Positions 7,437 to 14,981 of a stretch of DNA of 15,056 bases are shown one piece after another. Source of the DNA: Actinomycetota bacterium (GTDB lineage: Bacteria > Actinomycetota > Aquicultoria > Aquicultorales > Aquicultoraceae); the NCBI GenBank assembly GCA_030017355.1, contig JASEIR010000036.1, positions 1 through 15,056 of the forward strand, in the 5' to 3' direction. Every line of letters begins with the position of its first letter. Position 1 is the stretch's first letter. The notes beneath the pieces were generated by a model that did no database searches, was not told the origin of the DNA, and worked only from the letters and a program-made list of their open reading frames with translations. Position numbers and translations under genes: made by a program.

Positions 7437-8102
7437 TTACTTCCTTATTGACGATGTGGTCTCCTGAAGCTTTTTCCAATCCTTGAGGAATCTCTCGATC
7501 CCAATATCTGTAAGCGGGTGCTTGACCATGGCTTTTAAAATATCATATGGAACCGTTGCTATATGTGCGCCCGCCAATGCGGATTGAACTACATGGAGAG
7601 GATTTCTAATACTGGCTGAGATAATTTCCGTCTTAATGTCATAAATATCATAGATTGTCACAATATTGTCAAGTATCTCTATACCGCTGTGACCAATGTC
7701 ATCAAGCCTGCCAACAAATGGACTTACATACGCTGCACCAACTTGAGCTGCTAGCAATGCTTGATTTACAGAAAAGACTAACGTCATATTTACCTTGATG
7801 CCTTCTTTGCTCAGTACACTCGTAGCTGCCAATCCTTCTTCCATCATCGGGATTTTTATAACAATATTTGGAGCGATTGCGGCAAGCTCACGAGCTTCCT
7901 GAATTATGCCCTCCCTTGTCATGCTTATAGCTTCAGCGCTTATTGGGCCATCAACAATAGCTGCAATCTCCGCTATCGAGGATTTAAAATCTTTCCCTTC
8001 TTTACTACATAGAGTTGGATTTGTTGTGACACCGCTTATAATCCCAAGCGAGTACATTTCTTTTATTTGATCGATATTAGCGGTATCGATAAATAATTTC
8101 AT
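7437..8102 (-). CDS. tal: Transaldolase, short TalC-like form
   Basis: Class I aldolase-fold enzyme moving a dihydroxyacetone unit from sedoheptulose 7-phosphate to glyceraldehyde 3-phosphate. The 221-residue protein belongs to the small transaldolase/fructose-6-phosphate aldolase (MipB/TalC) family. Lys83 in NIVIKIPM is the Schiff-base lysine. Residues that separate the two activities are of the transaldolase kind: Glu57 (SAEA), Ser127 and Phe129 (VSPFVGRLDDIG), where E. coli FsaA has Gln59, Ala129 and Tyr131. A GTG at 8108 extends the frame by two residues, but it overlaps the excellent Shine-Dalgarno GGGAGGTG, so ATG at 8102 is the start. It follows the 2-phosphoglycerate kinase gene by 91 bases. 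Confidence 0.93.
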   Translation of the reverse strand: MKLFIDTANIDQIKEMYSLGIISGVTTNPTLCSKEGKDFKSSIAEIAAIVDGPISAEAISMTREGIIQEARELAAIAPNIVIKIPMMEEGLAATSVLSKEGIKVNMTLVFSVNQALLAAQVGAAYVSPFVGRLDDIGHSGIEILDNIVTIYDIYDIKTEIISASIRNPLHVVQSALAGAHIATVPYDILKAMVKHPLTDIGIERFLKDWKKLQETTSSIRK

Positions 8103-8193
8103 GCGCACCTCCCATAATGAATTAAGCCTTGATTTGTAATGTTGAATCAGCTTTAAAAGTTTAACAGCTACCCGCTAAGTCAATCACGTTCAC

Positions 8194-9150
8194 CTACTTA
8201 AGCTCGCCTGTAGGTATTGCGCTTTCTTCAGCTTCTTCAACAGGGCCTAGGACTTGGTTTAAAATCTCCTCCATAACTGCAGTTATGGTCAAATCCAAAT
8301 TGTGGCTTGGTATGATTGGTATATCGTAATCCAGTGCCAGACTTTTTATATATTCTCCTATTTTTCTTATCGAATCAAAATTTTCACGGTACCTTTCAAA
8401 AGGTCTTGAGCCTTCTGTTTGCAGTTCTCTGATATAGAAGTGGCTTCTGTGAAGGTCTTCGTCGTCGACTGTAATTACCATTGGAACAACAAATGCTTTC
8501 TCGCAAACCGAGCTATGCACGAAACCAGGAACAATATGGATACCCTCTACCACAATATTCTGACCTTCTTTAATTGCTCTATCGACAACTGCTTTAATCC
8601 CGACAGAGACAATCTTGACCTGCTCTCTGAACCCAGCAATTAGTGGGTCTTTGTCATATGGATGATTTAAGACTTTCCACGCTGTGTACGAAGACATATG
8701 AAGTGGGGGAACAAGTTCCTTTGAGAGAACTGCTCGCAAAACCTCACGCAGCGAATCAGTAGCAACGGTGTGAGTTATTCCTAGGCGGTTGGCGATTGCG
8801 GTTGCTATTGTCGATTTTCCAACTCCCGTGGTGCCACCAATTAAAATTATTATAGGCCGGTCTATATCAAGGAGCAATTGCCAGCGTTTATATTTATCCG
8901 CATAACTTTTACCTTCATGCGAAAGAAGTACATTGTAAACCAATTCTCTAAGCTCGTCTACCTTTATCGAAAGCCGCCCTTTGTCAATAAGAATTCCCTC
9001 GATAGTGCTGGCTATCTCGTAAGAGCGGCTTGGTGACAGCCCAGTAGCCATTAAGGCCGAAGCCATAAGTCCTTTAGAGTAAGGAAGACCATGTTTATCA
9101 TCGCTGATTACTATTTGGTTTTGTTGACGATTTGTGTCGTTGTTATTCAA
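8194..9150 (-). CDS. pgk2: 2-phosphoglycerate kinase, archaeal type
   Basis: Predicted to phosphorylate 2-phosphoglycerate with ATP to give 2,3-diphosphoglycerate (EC 2.7.2.16), the first step of cyclic 2,3-diphosphoglycerate synthesis in methanogens. The 318-residue protein has an N-terminal ATP-cone-like domain (about 12-90, with HGLPYSKGLMASALMATGLSP at 20-40) and a P-loop kinase domain: Walker A GGTTGVGKST (105-114), TDSLREVLR (131-139) and VEGIHIVPG (201-209). The M. fervidus enzyme is of similar length. The start is TTG at 9150, overlapping the TGA of the upstream synthetase (TTGA) with GGGAAG directly ahead; no ATG or GTG fits the frame nearby, so translational coupling is likely. The C-terminal 20 residues are acidic and probably flexible. 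Function rests on family resemblance and on its partner gene; another P-loop kinase substrate is possible. Confidence 0.82.
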   Translation of the reverse strand: MNNNDTNRQQNQIVISDDKHGLPYSKGLMASALMATGLSPSRSYEIASTIEGILIDKGRLSIKVDELRELVYNVLLSHEGKSYADKYKRWQLLLDIDRPIIILIGGTTGVGKSTIATAIANRLGITHTVATDSLREVLRAVLSKELVPPLHMSSYTAWKVLNHPYDKDPLIAGFREQVKIVSVGIKAVVDRAIKEGQNIVVEGIHIVPGFVHSSVCEKAFVVPMVITVDDEDLHRSHFYIRELQTEGSRPFERYRENFDSIRKIGEYIKSLALDYDIPIIPSHNLDLTITAVMEEILNQVLGPVEEAEESAIPTGELK

Positions 9151-10487
9151 CTTCCCATCCGCCTTGCAAAATTTACCTTAGCTCTATTGCCAACCCAGCA
9201 TATTAGGTCATCAAGTTCGCCATCGCCGCCAATAGTGAGTGGCAAATTATCCATATATATCACTTCAAGTCCAAGATCTAACCCTATACTTGTCACAACA
9301 TCAACAGCAGCTGCTTTTAGCTCGGTCAGTAACACATTAAACTTGCCCTTGGAACCCTCGATTTCGTTGCGCAAAACCTTCCTGTTTGAAAGGTTAGTGC
9401 TCGTTGCTACCACTTCAGCGCCATATGTCTGCTCTAGGTAGCCAACGATTTTGCCCTTCATTGAAGCCGGTGCCGTTGTTGCTAGAAAAACCTTCTTACT
9501 GGAAACCGACTTTAGCGGTTTTGGTCTGAAAATTGTATTTACGATTTTAATCTCCGGCTTTACTTTCTTTATTGCCTGGTTAACCTGCAAGACTTTCCCT
9601 TTGTCTGCTATCGGAGGCTCGCACATTGTAACTATTGCTAGATCGGACAATAAAACCCTGTATGTGCCAAAATAGCCACCGATATAGTCAATTGGCTGCC
9701 CAGCATTAATTGTTATGACATATGCATCAACTTTAACTGGTGGCAATGCCGAACCAGAGCCCTCTAAAACCACAAAGTCTATATCAAGTTCGTTGGCAAG
9801 CCTTGCACCAGCAGCAACGTTTGAAATAAATGGCTGGCCTGCAAGCCCCCCGCCGCAACGCCAACAACCAATGGTTGTAATTCTGCTTGTCAAGGCATCT
9901 TCTAAATAGTCAGAAGCTGCATGCTTTCCAGCCCTAGCCAAGTCCAAAAGATATTCAGGTGTTATGTCAATCTCACTACCTGCAATCATCTCTGGTGCCG
10001 GAGGCCCACCCCGCCCCATAGCAACAACACCAGGCTTGAAGCCAGCCTCATCTAAGTAACGACATATATAACCTGATACTGCTGTTTTTCCAACTCTCTT
10101 GCCAGTTCCAATAACACCAAGCGAGGGCTTATCCAGCACATCTTGAAAAGCGGGCGGATAGAACCAGAAATCTGCGCCAATATATGGCAACCCTCTTGTT
10201 AGAACATGGCTTGCAAAGAAGAGCCTTTTTTCATATCCAACAACAGGCTCATCACTTAAATCAACTACCATTTCTGGATTGAATTGATCGATAGCTGCCA
10301 TTATGCCTTTAAGCGGGTCGGGTTCCCTAATAATTGGGCAACCCAGTTCGGCAAAACTATCTGTTCCAGATATCTTTTCGATCCCGCCTATAAACACCGC
10401 CCCTGCTACATGGTAGTTGTATTGCCTTTCTAAAACGTCAAGCGCTGATTTGATTACCGCGGGGTAGTGCTCGCCATCGATCAACAC
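9147..10487 (-). CDS. cpgS: Cyclic 2,3-diphosphoglycerate synthetase homologue
   Basis: Resembles the archaeal enzyme that uses ATP to close 2,3-diphosphoglycerate into the cyclic pyrophosphate cDPG (EC 6.5.1.9). The 446-residue protein opens with LIDGEHYPAV, a hallmark of the family, and has a central P-loop domain with GVIGTGKRVGKTAVSG (124-139), followed by GRGGPPAPE (158-166), the CWRCGGGLAG segment (208-217) and LEGSGSALPPVKVDA (241-255). Length fits the archaeal proteins. The start is GTG at 10487 with AGG a few bases ahead, 11 bases after the phosphoesterase stop; the frame stays open upstream but has no better start. The stop overlaps the start of the 2-phosphoglycerate kinase gene, its pathway partner. 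I rate the family call high and the exact product in this organism as inference. Confidence 0.82.
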   Translation of the reverse strand: MLIDGEHYPAVIKSALDVLERQYNYHVAGAVFIGGIEKISGTDSFAELGCPIIREPDPLKGIMAAIDQFNPEMVVDLSDEPVVGYEKRLFFASHVLTRGLPYIGADFWFYPPAFQDVLDKPSLGVIGTGKRVGKTAVSGYICRYLDEAGFKPGVVAMGRGGPPAPEMIAGSEIDITPEYLLDLARAGKHAASDYLEDALTSRITTIGCWRCGGGLAGQPFISNVAAGARLANELDIDFVVLEGSGSALPPVKVDAYVITINAGQPIDYIGGYFGTYRVLLSDLAIVTMCEPPIADKGKVLQVNQAIKKVKPEIKIVNTIFRPKPLKSVSSKKVFLATTAPASMKGKIVGYLEQTYGAEVVATSTNLSNRKVLRNEIEGSKGKFNVLLTELKAAAVDVVTSIGLDLGLEVIYMDNLPLTIGGDGELDDLICWVGNRAKVNFARRMGS

Positions 10488-10498
10488 TAAAACCTGTG

Positions 10499-11308
10499 CT
10501 ATAGCAGGCCACCCCCAGTTACCGAGTCGGCCTCAATTCTCTCCCATTTGCAGTATTTACGCTCTTCGTTTGAAAATTCAGCAATAAGCTCGCGTGAGCT
10601 AAATGGATACTTTCTAAAAATCTGCACCTTACCATCAACACCTATCGTTATAATGTTATAGCACGGTTTGGTATGGCCTCTTAGCCTTAGAGTGCTTGCA
10701 GTACCAGCGTTAACTACCACAAGATTCTCCAAACGCCAGACATAGGGGACGTGTTTATGTCCACAAAGAACCAAATCGACGCCGCATTGGATGAGGACCT
10801 CCAAAAGATCACCTGCATCATAAATCATGCTTCTTTCTCGCCCAGTACCTGGCACTGGAAGCAAATGATGATGAAGCGCAAGAATTTTGAAGGATTTATC
10901 ATCATCAAAAGCCTCCATTAACCAGCCATATCTTTCTCTTCCAATTCGACCATTATCAAGGTCTGGCTCGCTTGAATCAGCTCCAACAACTAAAATACGA
11001 TCAAAAGTCACAATTTTATCTCTCTGCCCAAAGAGCTCCTCGAAATGTATATATCCCACATTTCTTGAATCGTGGTTTCCTGGGACAAAAAGACGGCGGC
11101 TGCACTCAAGCATTGTAAAAAAGGTCTGTGCGGTCGTATATTCCTGCCTGAAACCTTCATTTGTTAAATCACCAGTACAAATCACAATATCGGGCTTTAG
11201 CTCATTTAGTTCCTGTATCGTTCTGCTCATCAAATTTGGGATAAAATACTGCGAGCCAACATGTAAGTCGGAGATATGCGCAATAGTGATCAAGGTATCG
11301 GCTGCCAT
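10499..11308 (-). CDS. Calcineurin-like metallophosphoesterase
   Basis: A 269-residue cytosolic phosphoesterase with the complete binuclear-metal motif set: DLHVG (Asp14, His16), GDLTN (Asp47), GNHD (Asn78, His79), the LHHH run (145-148) and GHKH (183-186). This pattern is that of class III cyclic-nucleotide phosphodiesterases such as CpdA, but the family is broad and substrate cannot be read from motifs. No signal peptide or membrane segment. ATG start with AAGGATGG ahead. It ends 11 bases before the cDPG synthetase homologue, so the two are very likely co-transcribed; I infer that it may hydrolyse cDPG or a related phosphoester. A TATAAT at 11334-11329 lies just upstream. Confidence 0.85.
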   Translation of the reverse strand: MAADTLITIAHISDLHVGSQYFIPNLMSRTIQELNELKPDIVICTGDLTNEGFRQEYTTAQTFFTMLECSRRLFVPGNHDSRNVGYIHFEELFGQRDKIVTFDRILVVGADSSEPDLDNGRIGRERYGWLMEAFDDDKSFKILALHHHLLPVPGTGRERSMIYDAGDLLEVLIQCGVDLVLCGHKHVPYVWRLENLVVVNAGTASTLRLRGHTKPCYNIITIGVDGKVQIFRKYPFSSRELIAEFSNEERKYCKWERIEADSVTGGGLL

Positions 11309-11328
11309 ACAACCATCCTTCTTGCTAA

Positions 11329-11334
11329 ATTATA
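11329..11334 (-). promoter_or_regulatory. Possible -10 box before the metallophosphoesterase
   Basis: A consensus TATAAT on the minus strand, about 21 bases from the ATG, would give a very short leader that still contains the AAGGATGG ribosome-binding site. There is no recognisable -35 box at 16 to 18 bases (AGGTGC at 17), so it may depend on an activator or be chance in AT-rich DNA. Confidence 0.3.
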
Positions 11335-11425
11335 CTTGAGTTATATACCTAGCACCTTCCAGCTATAGATACCGGATTTTCAAGTGAAGACAACATTAGA
11401 GGTAAATACACGAAAAAAGCTTTCG

Positions 11426-11551
11426 TTATCCCTCTTTTGCCTTAAATATCCTCTCTAAAACCCAGAGAATAAGCGCTGCAAATAAGGCCAATAAAGTTGA
11501 GAGCAGTATTCTTTTTATTAAAGAGAGGAGTGACCTTTCTGCAAACGACAT
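11426..11551 (-). CDS. Small single-pass membrane protein, 41 residues
   Basis: An unrecognised small gene in the 389-base space between thrB and the metallophosphoesterase. It has an ATG preceded at five bases by TAGGAG, one of the best ribosome-binding sites in the window, and ends with TAA at 11426. The product begins MSFAERSLLSLIKR, then has a hydrophobic helix (about 16-31, ILLSTLLALFAALILW), and ends with a charged tail (ERIFKAKEG). The distribution of positive charge at both ends leaves orientation uncertain. A sigma70-like promoter lies about 100 bases upstream. Similar in size to membrane microproteins that modulate partner enzymes or transporters, but nothing in the sequence names a partner. 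A longer overlapping frame (11442-11675) has no such start site. Confidence 0.6.
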   Translation of the reverse strand: MSFAERSLLSLIKRILLSTLLALFAALILWVLERIFKAKEG

Positions 11552-11647
11552 CCTGGCTCCTAAAGTTAATTTGCCTTTCGGGAAAAGATATGTGTGACCA
11601 AAATAGTTGTTTGTATTGGGCGATGCTCTTTCTATAATTCAAGTTAT

Positions 11648-11675
11648 ATTTTACCCCAACTTGCTGCTTGGTCAA
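11648..11675 (-). promoter_or_regulatory. Sigma70-type promoter before the small membrane gene and cDPG cluster
   Basis: TTGACC (11675-11670) and TAAAAT (11653-11648) are separated by 16 bases on the minus strand, each one mismatch from consensus. Transcription would start near 11641, about 90 bases before the small gene. It begins 22 bases after the thrB stop and could drive the small membrane protein, the phosphoesterase, the two cDPG genes and beyond. I saw no intrinsic terminator between thrB and this promoter. Confidence 0.5.
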
Positions 11676-11697
11676 CCACTCAATACGCTAGAATAAT

Positions 11698-12591
11698 TCA
11701 AATTCTTGCGCCCTCTAGATCAAAATCTACTGGCTGAACTCTATAATTTGCGCCCAAACTGCTAAGTATATCTTTAATTTCATTAAGGAATACCTTCTCA
11801 CTAGACTTATCGATAATACAAAGAAGACTCGGTCCGGCACCGCTTAGGGCAACACCAGCACCAGTGGCCTCCTCAATCCTTTGGATCATCTCCATCAGCC
11901 CTGGGATTAAAGACGCCCTGTATGGCTGGTGCAGCCTATCTTTCATAGCCTCTGATAAAAGCCCAGCATCCCCTAACAGTAAAGCAGAAACTAGAAGGCT
12001 TGAGCGGCCAATGTTAAAAACTGCGTTGTTCATGGGAACATCTCTTGGCAACACGCTCCTAGCTTTTCTTGTCTCTAGACCTGTATCGGGGATAAGAAGA
12101 ACTGGTTTTAAATTGCTTGCTGGCTTATATGAAACAGCCCTGTAGCTTGGACCAGCTGAATAACAGATAGTAAAACCACCAAACATGGCAGGGCCGACAT
12201 TATCGGGATGTCCCTCTATTTCAGCTGCTAACTGAAACAACTCATTTTTGCTTAGATTTGCACTTGCAATCTTATTTGCTGCTAAAAGCCCTCCAACGAT
12301 TGCTGTAGAACTACTGCCAAGGCCGCAGCCTGTTGGAATATCGTTTTTAATGGTTATTCTAAGGCCTTTATATCGGTAATTAACTTTATCAAAAAGTCGC
12401 TTTGCAGATATAAAGGCAAGATTCTCTTCGCCCAGTGGGAGTTTATCGTTGCCACCATCTAAAATTTCAATCTTAAGGCCAGATTCCAATTCCTCAAACC
12501 AAAATTCGTTATACAGATTGATGGCCAATCCTAAGACATCAAAGCCTGGCCCTAAATTTGCTGTTGTTGCAGGAACAATTACCCTTATCAA
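11698..12591 (-). CDS. thrB: Homoserine kinase
   Basis: Phosphorylates L-homoserine to O-phosphohomoserine for threonine synthesis. It is a 297-residue GHMP-family kinase: PATTANLGPGFDVLG near the N-terminus (7-21), the ATP-binding loop PTGCGLGSSSTA (86-97), and the C-terminal GHMP motif GVALSGAGPSLLC. Start is TTG at 12591 behind GAAGGT with a six-base spacer; the protein then begins MIRVIVPATTANLG, as in the family. It follows thrC by 15 bases and ends the threonine operon in the order hom-thrC-thrB known from Gram-positive bacteria. Confidence 0.96.
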   Translation of the reverse strand: MIRVIVPATTANLGPGFDVLGLAINLYNEFWFEELESGLKIEILDGGNDKLPLGEENLAFISAKRLFDKVNYRYKGLRITIKNDIPTGCGLGSSSTAIVGGLLAANKIASANLSKNELFQLAAEIEGHPDNVGPAMFGGFTICYSAGPSYRAVSYKPASNLKPVLLIPDTGLETRKARSVLPRDVPMNNAVFNIGRSSLLVSALLLGDAGLLSEAMKDRLHQPYRASLIPGLMEMIQRIEEATGAGVALSGAGPSLLCIIDKSSEKVFLNEIKDILSSLGANYRVQPVDFDLEGARI

Positions 12592-12606
12592 CGTTATACC
12601 TTCACG

Positions 12607-13656
12607 TTATCCAAAAATTACTTCCTCAACTGCCGAGAGAGTTGCCTCTGTTTCAATTAGCTTTCCGCCTGTTTTTATAGCTGTATCTGGATCTTTTAGA
12701 CCATGCCCTGTAAGAACACAGACTGCACGGATGCCTTTGGGAACACGACCAAGCCTCACCATTTTTCTTAATCCAGCCACCGAAGCAGCCGAAGCTGGCT
12801 CGGCAAAAATCCCCTCTTCCGCAGCTAAAAGCTTGTATGAATCAAGTATTTCCTCATCAGTTACCATATCAATAAAGCCACCTGATTCCTGCGCGGCTGC
12901 TTCTGCCTCTTTCCACCTAGCTGGATTTCCTATTCGGATAGCAGTGGCAATTGTCTCAGGCATCTCCACTGGATAACCTAAAACTATCGGTGCGGCACCA
13001 GCAGCTTGGAATCCTATCATCTTCGGCAAGGTACTAATCTTGCCAACGTTTACATATTCCTTAAACCCTTTCCAATATGCGGTGATATTCCCTGCATTCC
13101 CAACTGGAATTGCCAGGTAATCAGGTGCACCTCCAAGAACGTCACAGACCTCAAACGCTGCTGTCTTTTGGCCTTCAAGCCGAAATGGGTTGAGTGAATT
13201 AACCAAAGTTATCGGGTAGGCTTCTGCTAGCTCTCTTACTATCTTAAGAGCTGTATCAAAATTGCCGCGAACTGCCACTACAACAGCGCCATGCATAAGA
13301 GCTTGAGAGAGCTTACCAAGTGCAATCTTGCCCTCGGGTATTAGCACAACGCACCTAATTCCAGCTCTCGCTGCATATGCCGCAGCAGAGGCACTTGTAT
13401 TTCCAGTCGATGCGCAAATTACCGCTCTTGAACCATCCTCCAACGCTTTGCTTATCGCAACCGTCATACCTCTGTCTTTAAACGATCCTGTTGGGTTTAA
13501 TCCCTCGTATTTAAAAAAGAGCTCAAGACCTAAATCAGGACCAATTTTGATAGACGGAATGAGCGGCGTATTTCCTTCAAGAAGAGTACAGATGGGAGTA
13601 TCACTGCTTACAGGCAGATAGTCAAAATATTTTTTAATCAATCCTTGCCAACTCAT
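12607..13656 (-). CDS. thrC: Threonine synthase
   Basis: A PLP enzyme converting O-phosphohomoserine to L-threonine and phosphate. At 349 residues it is of the shorter bacterial type. The PLP lysine lies in PTGSFKDRGM (Lys60), the ASTGNTSASAAAYAA motif (82-96) follows, and the phosphate-binding glycine loop is in IPVGNAGNITA. A TTG at 13662 would add two residues, but AAGGTTGAAG ahead of the ATG at 13656 gives a better spacing, so I use the ATG. It starts 18 bases after hom and ends 15 bases before thrB. Confidence 0.95.
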   Translation of the reverse strand: MSWQGLIKKYFDYLPVSSDTPICTLLEGNTPLIPSIKIGPDLGLELFFKYEGLNPTGSFKDRGMTVAISKALEDGSRAVICASTGNTSASAAAYAARAGIRCVVLIPEGKIALGKLSQALMHGAVVVAVRGNFDTALKIVRELAEAYPITLVNSLNPFRLEGQKTAAFEVCDVLGGAPDYLAIPVGNAGNITAYWKGFKEYVNVGKISTLPKMIGFQAAGAAPIVLGYPVEMPETIATAIRIGNPARWKEAEAAAQESGGFIDMVTDEEILDSYKLLAAEEGIFAEPASAASVAGLRKMVRLGRVPKGIRAVCVLTGHGLKDPDTAIKTGGKLIETEATLSAVEEVIFG

Positions 13657-13674
13657 CTTCAACCTTTCACTCTT

Positions 13675-14958
13675 TTAACCTTCCACTCTTAGAACATTGC
13701 AAACTTTTGTTACCACATCGAGCTTCTCGATTGTCTTAAGGGCTTCACGTAAATTCTTATCCCTTACCATGTGCGTGCCAAAAACAAGCTCAGCATAATT
13801 GCTTGAAGTATTTTTCTGTATAACGCTTTCCAAGCTTACATTTCTATCACCAAACACCTTAGCTATTTTTGCAAGAACACCCGGCTTATCAACCGCTTCT
13901 AGCCTTAGGTAATATCGCGATTCGGTATTATCTATTGTCTTTAATTTCTTATTCTCAAAACATCCGCAAGCCATGCTCCCTATTTTATTATGGCTTATAT
14001 TCTGCGCTACTTCGAAAACATCACCAACTATGGCGCTTGCAGCAGGCAGCTTACCCGCGCCCGGCCCATAAAACATAACCTCACCAACCGCATCTCCCTC
14101 AACAAAGATAGCATTCATCACGCCAGAAACTGATGCTAGCGGATGCTTAGCTGGTATCATGGCTGGATGTACTCTTACATCCATGCCGCCTTCATCTTCC
14201 TTTGCCAGCGCAAGAAGCTTAATAGCATAGCCCATCTCCTTTGCATATGCAATATCCTCATAGGCAATGCTCGTTATACCTTCGGTATAAACTTGATCTA
14301 CAGTAACCCTGCTGTTAAACGCTATAGAAGCAAGTATGGCAATTTTAGCTGCTGCATCATGGCCTTCAATATCAGCAGTGGGATCGGCTTCAGCAAAACC
14401 ATTGGCTTGAGCTTCTTTAAGAGCACTTTCAAACGATGTATTCTCGTCAGCCATTTTGGTGAGTATATAATTGGTTGTCCCATTGACTATGCCCATTACT
14501 CGGCGGATCGTATTTCCAGCCAGGCAATGCTTCAGCGGCCTTATAATCGGTATTCCGCCACCTACGCTAGCTTCGAAATAAAGATCAACGCCTTGGCTTT
14601 GTGCTAGCGCAAGAAGAGCGCCTCCGCGACTTGCCATCAAAGCTTTGTTAGCTGTAACCACATGCTTTTTATTCTCAAGTGCTTTTTTTATAAACGAGTA
14701 AGCAGGCTCTATGCCCCCTATAACCTCAACTACAACGTCGATATCTGGGTGATTAATGACTTCATATGCATCAGTGGTAGTAAGCTTGGCCGGAACTTCT
14801 CCCTTGAAAAGCTCAGGGCGCTTCTCCGCTACCCGAATAACCTCTATATCGACTCCAGCCAACATTGATAACTTATGCGCTTTAGTAGTTAGAATATAGT
14901 AAACACCCGAGCCTACCGTCCCATAGCCAATAATTCCAACGCCTATTTTTTTCTTCAC
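13675..14958 (-). CDS. hom: Homoserine dehydrogenase with C-terminal ACT domain
   Basis: Reduces aspartate semialdehyde to homoserine, the branch point to threonine and methionine. The 427-residue protein has a Rossmann NAD(P) domain (GIIGYGTVGSG, 8-18), the TANKAL motif (102-107), the catalytic region ADPTADIEGHDAAAK (191-205, Asp201 and Lys205) and an ACT domain (about 349-425, EAVDKPGVLAKIAKVFGDRNVSLES), so feedback control by threonine is expected. The frame stays open to 15009, but the extra 17 residues are an AT-rich repeat read as protein (HFAFLILNYLL). The GTG at 14958, with AAGGA some 11 bases upstream, gives the family N-terminus and is chosen. First gene of the threonine operon; its promoter was not recognised. 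Confidence 0.95.
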   Translation of the reverse strand: MKKKIGVGIIGYGTVGSGVYYILTTKAHKLSMLAGVDIEVIRVAEKRPELFKGEVPAKLTTTDAYEVINHPDIDVVVEVIGGIEPAYSFIKKALENKKHVVTANKALMASRGGALLALAQSQGVDLYFEASVGGGIPIIRPLKHCLAGNTIRRVMGIVNGTTNYILTKMADENTSFESALKEAQANGFAEADPTADIEGHDAAAKIAILASIAFNSRVTVDQVYTEGITSIAYEDIAYAKEMGYAIKLLALAKEDEGGMDVRVHPAMIPAKHPLASVSGVMNAIFVEGDAVGEVMFYGPGAGKLPAASAIVGDVFEVAQNISHNKIGSMACGCFENKKLKTIDNTESRYYLRLEAVDKPGVLAKIAKVFGDRNVSLESVIQKNTSSNYAELVFGTHMVRDKNLREALKTIEKLDVVTKVCNVLRVEG

Positions 14959-14981
14959 GCTGCTATCAATCCTTAAAAGAT

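Noticed and set aside
8103..8193. Promoter before the transaldolase (TTGACT on the minus strand)
   Set aside because: No acceptable -10 box lies 15 to 19 bases downstream of the TTGACT.
10887..11339. 150-residue plus-strand frame opposite the metallophosphoesterase
   Set aside because: Antisense shadow of a gene with complete catalytic motifs; no recognisable domain.
11442..11675. 77-residue minus-strand frame between thrB and the phosphoesterase
   Set aside because: Its start overlaps the -35 box of a promoter, its composition is not protein-like, and the better supported 41-residue frame with a strong Shine-Dalgarno occupies the same DNA in another frame.
12449..12976. 175-residue plus-strand frame opposite thrB and thrC
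   Set aside because: It lies antisense to two clear conserved genes; its serine, alanine and proline richness is what the complementary frame of such genes gives.
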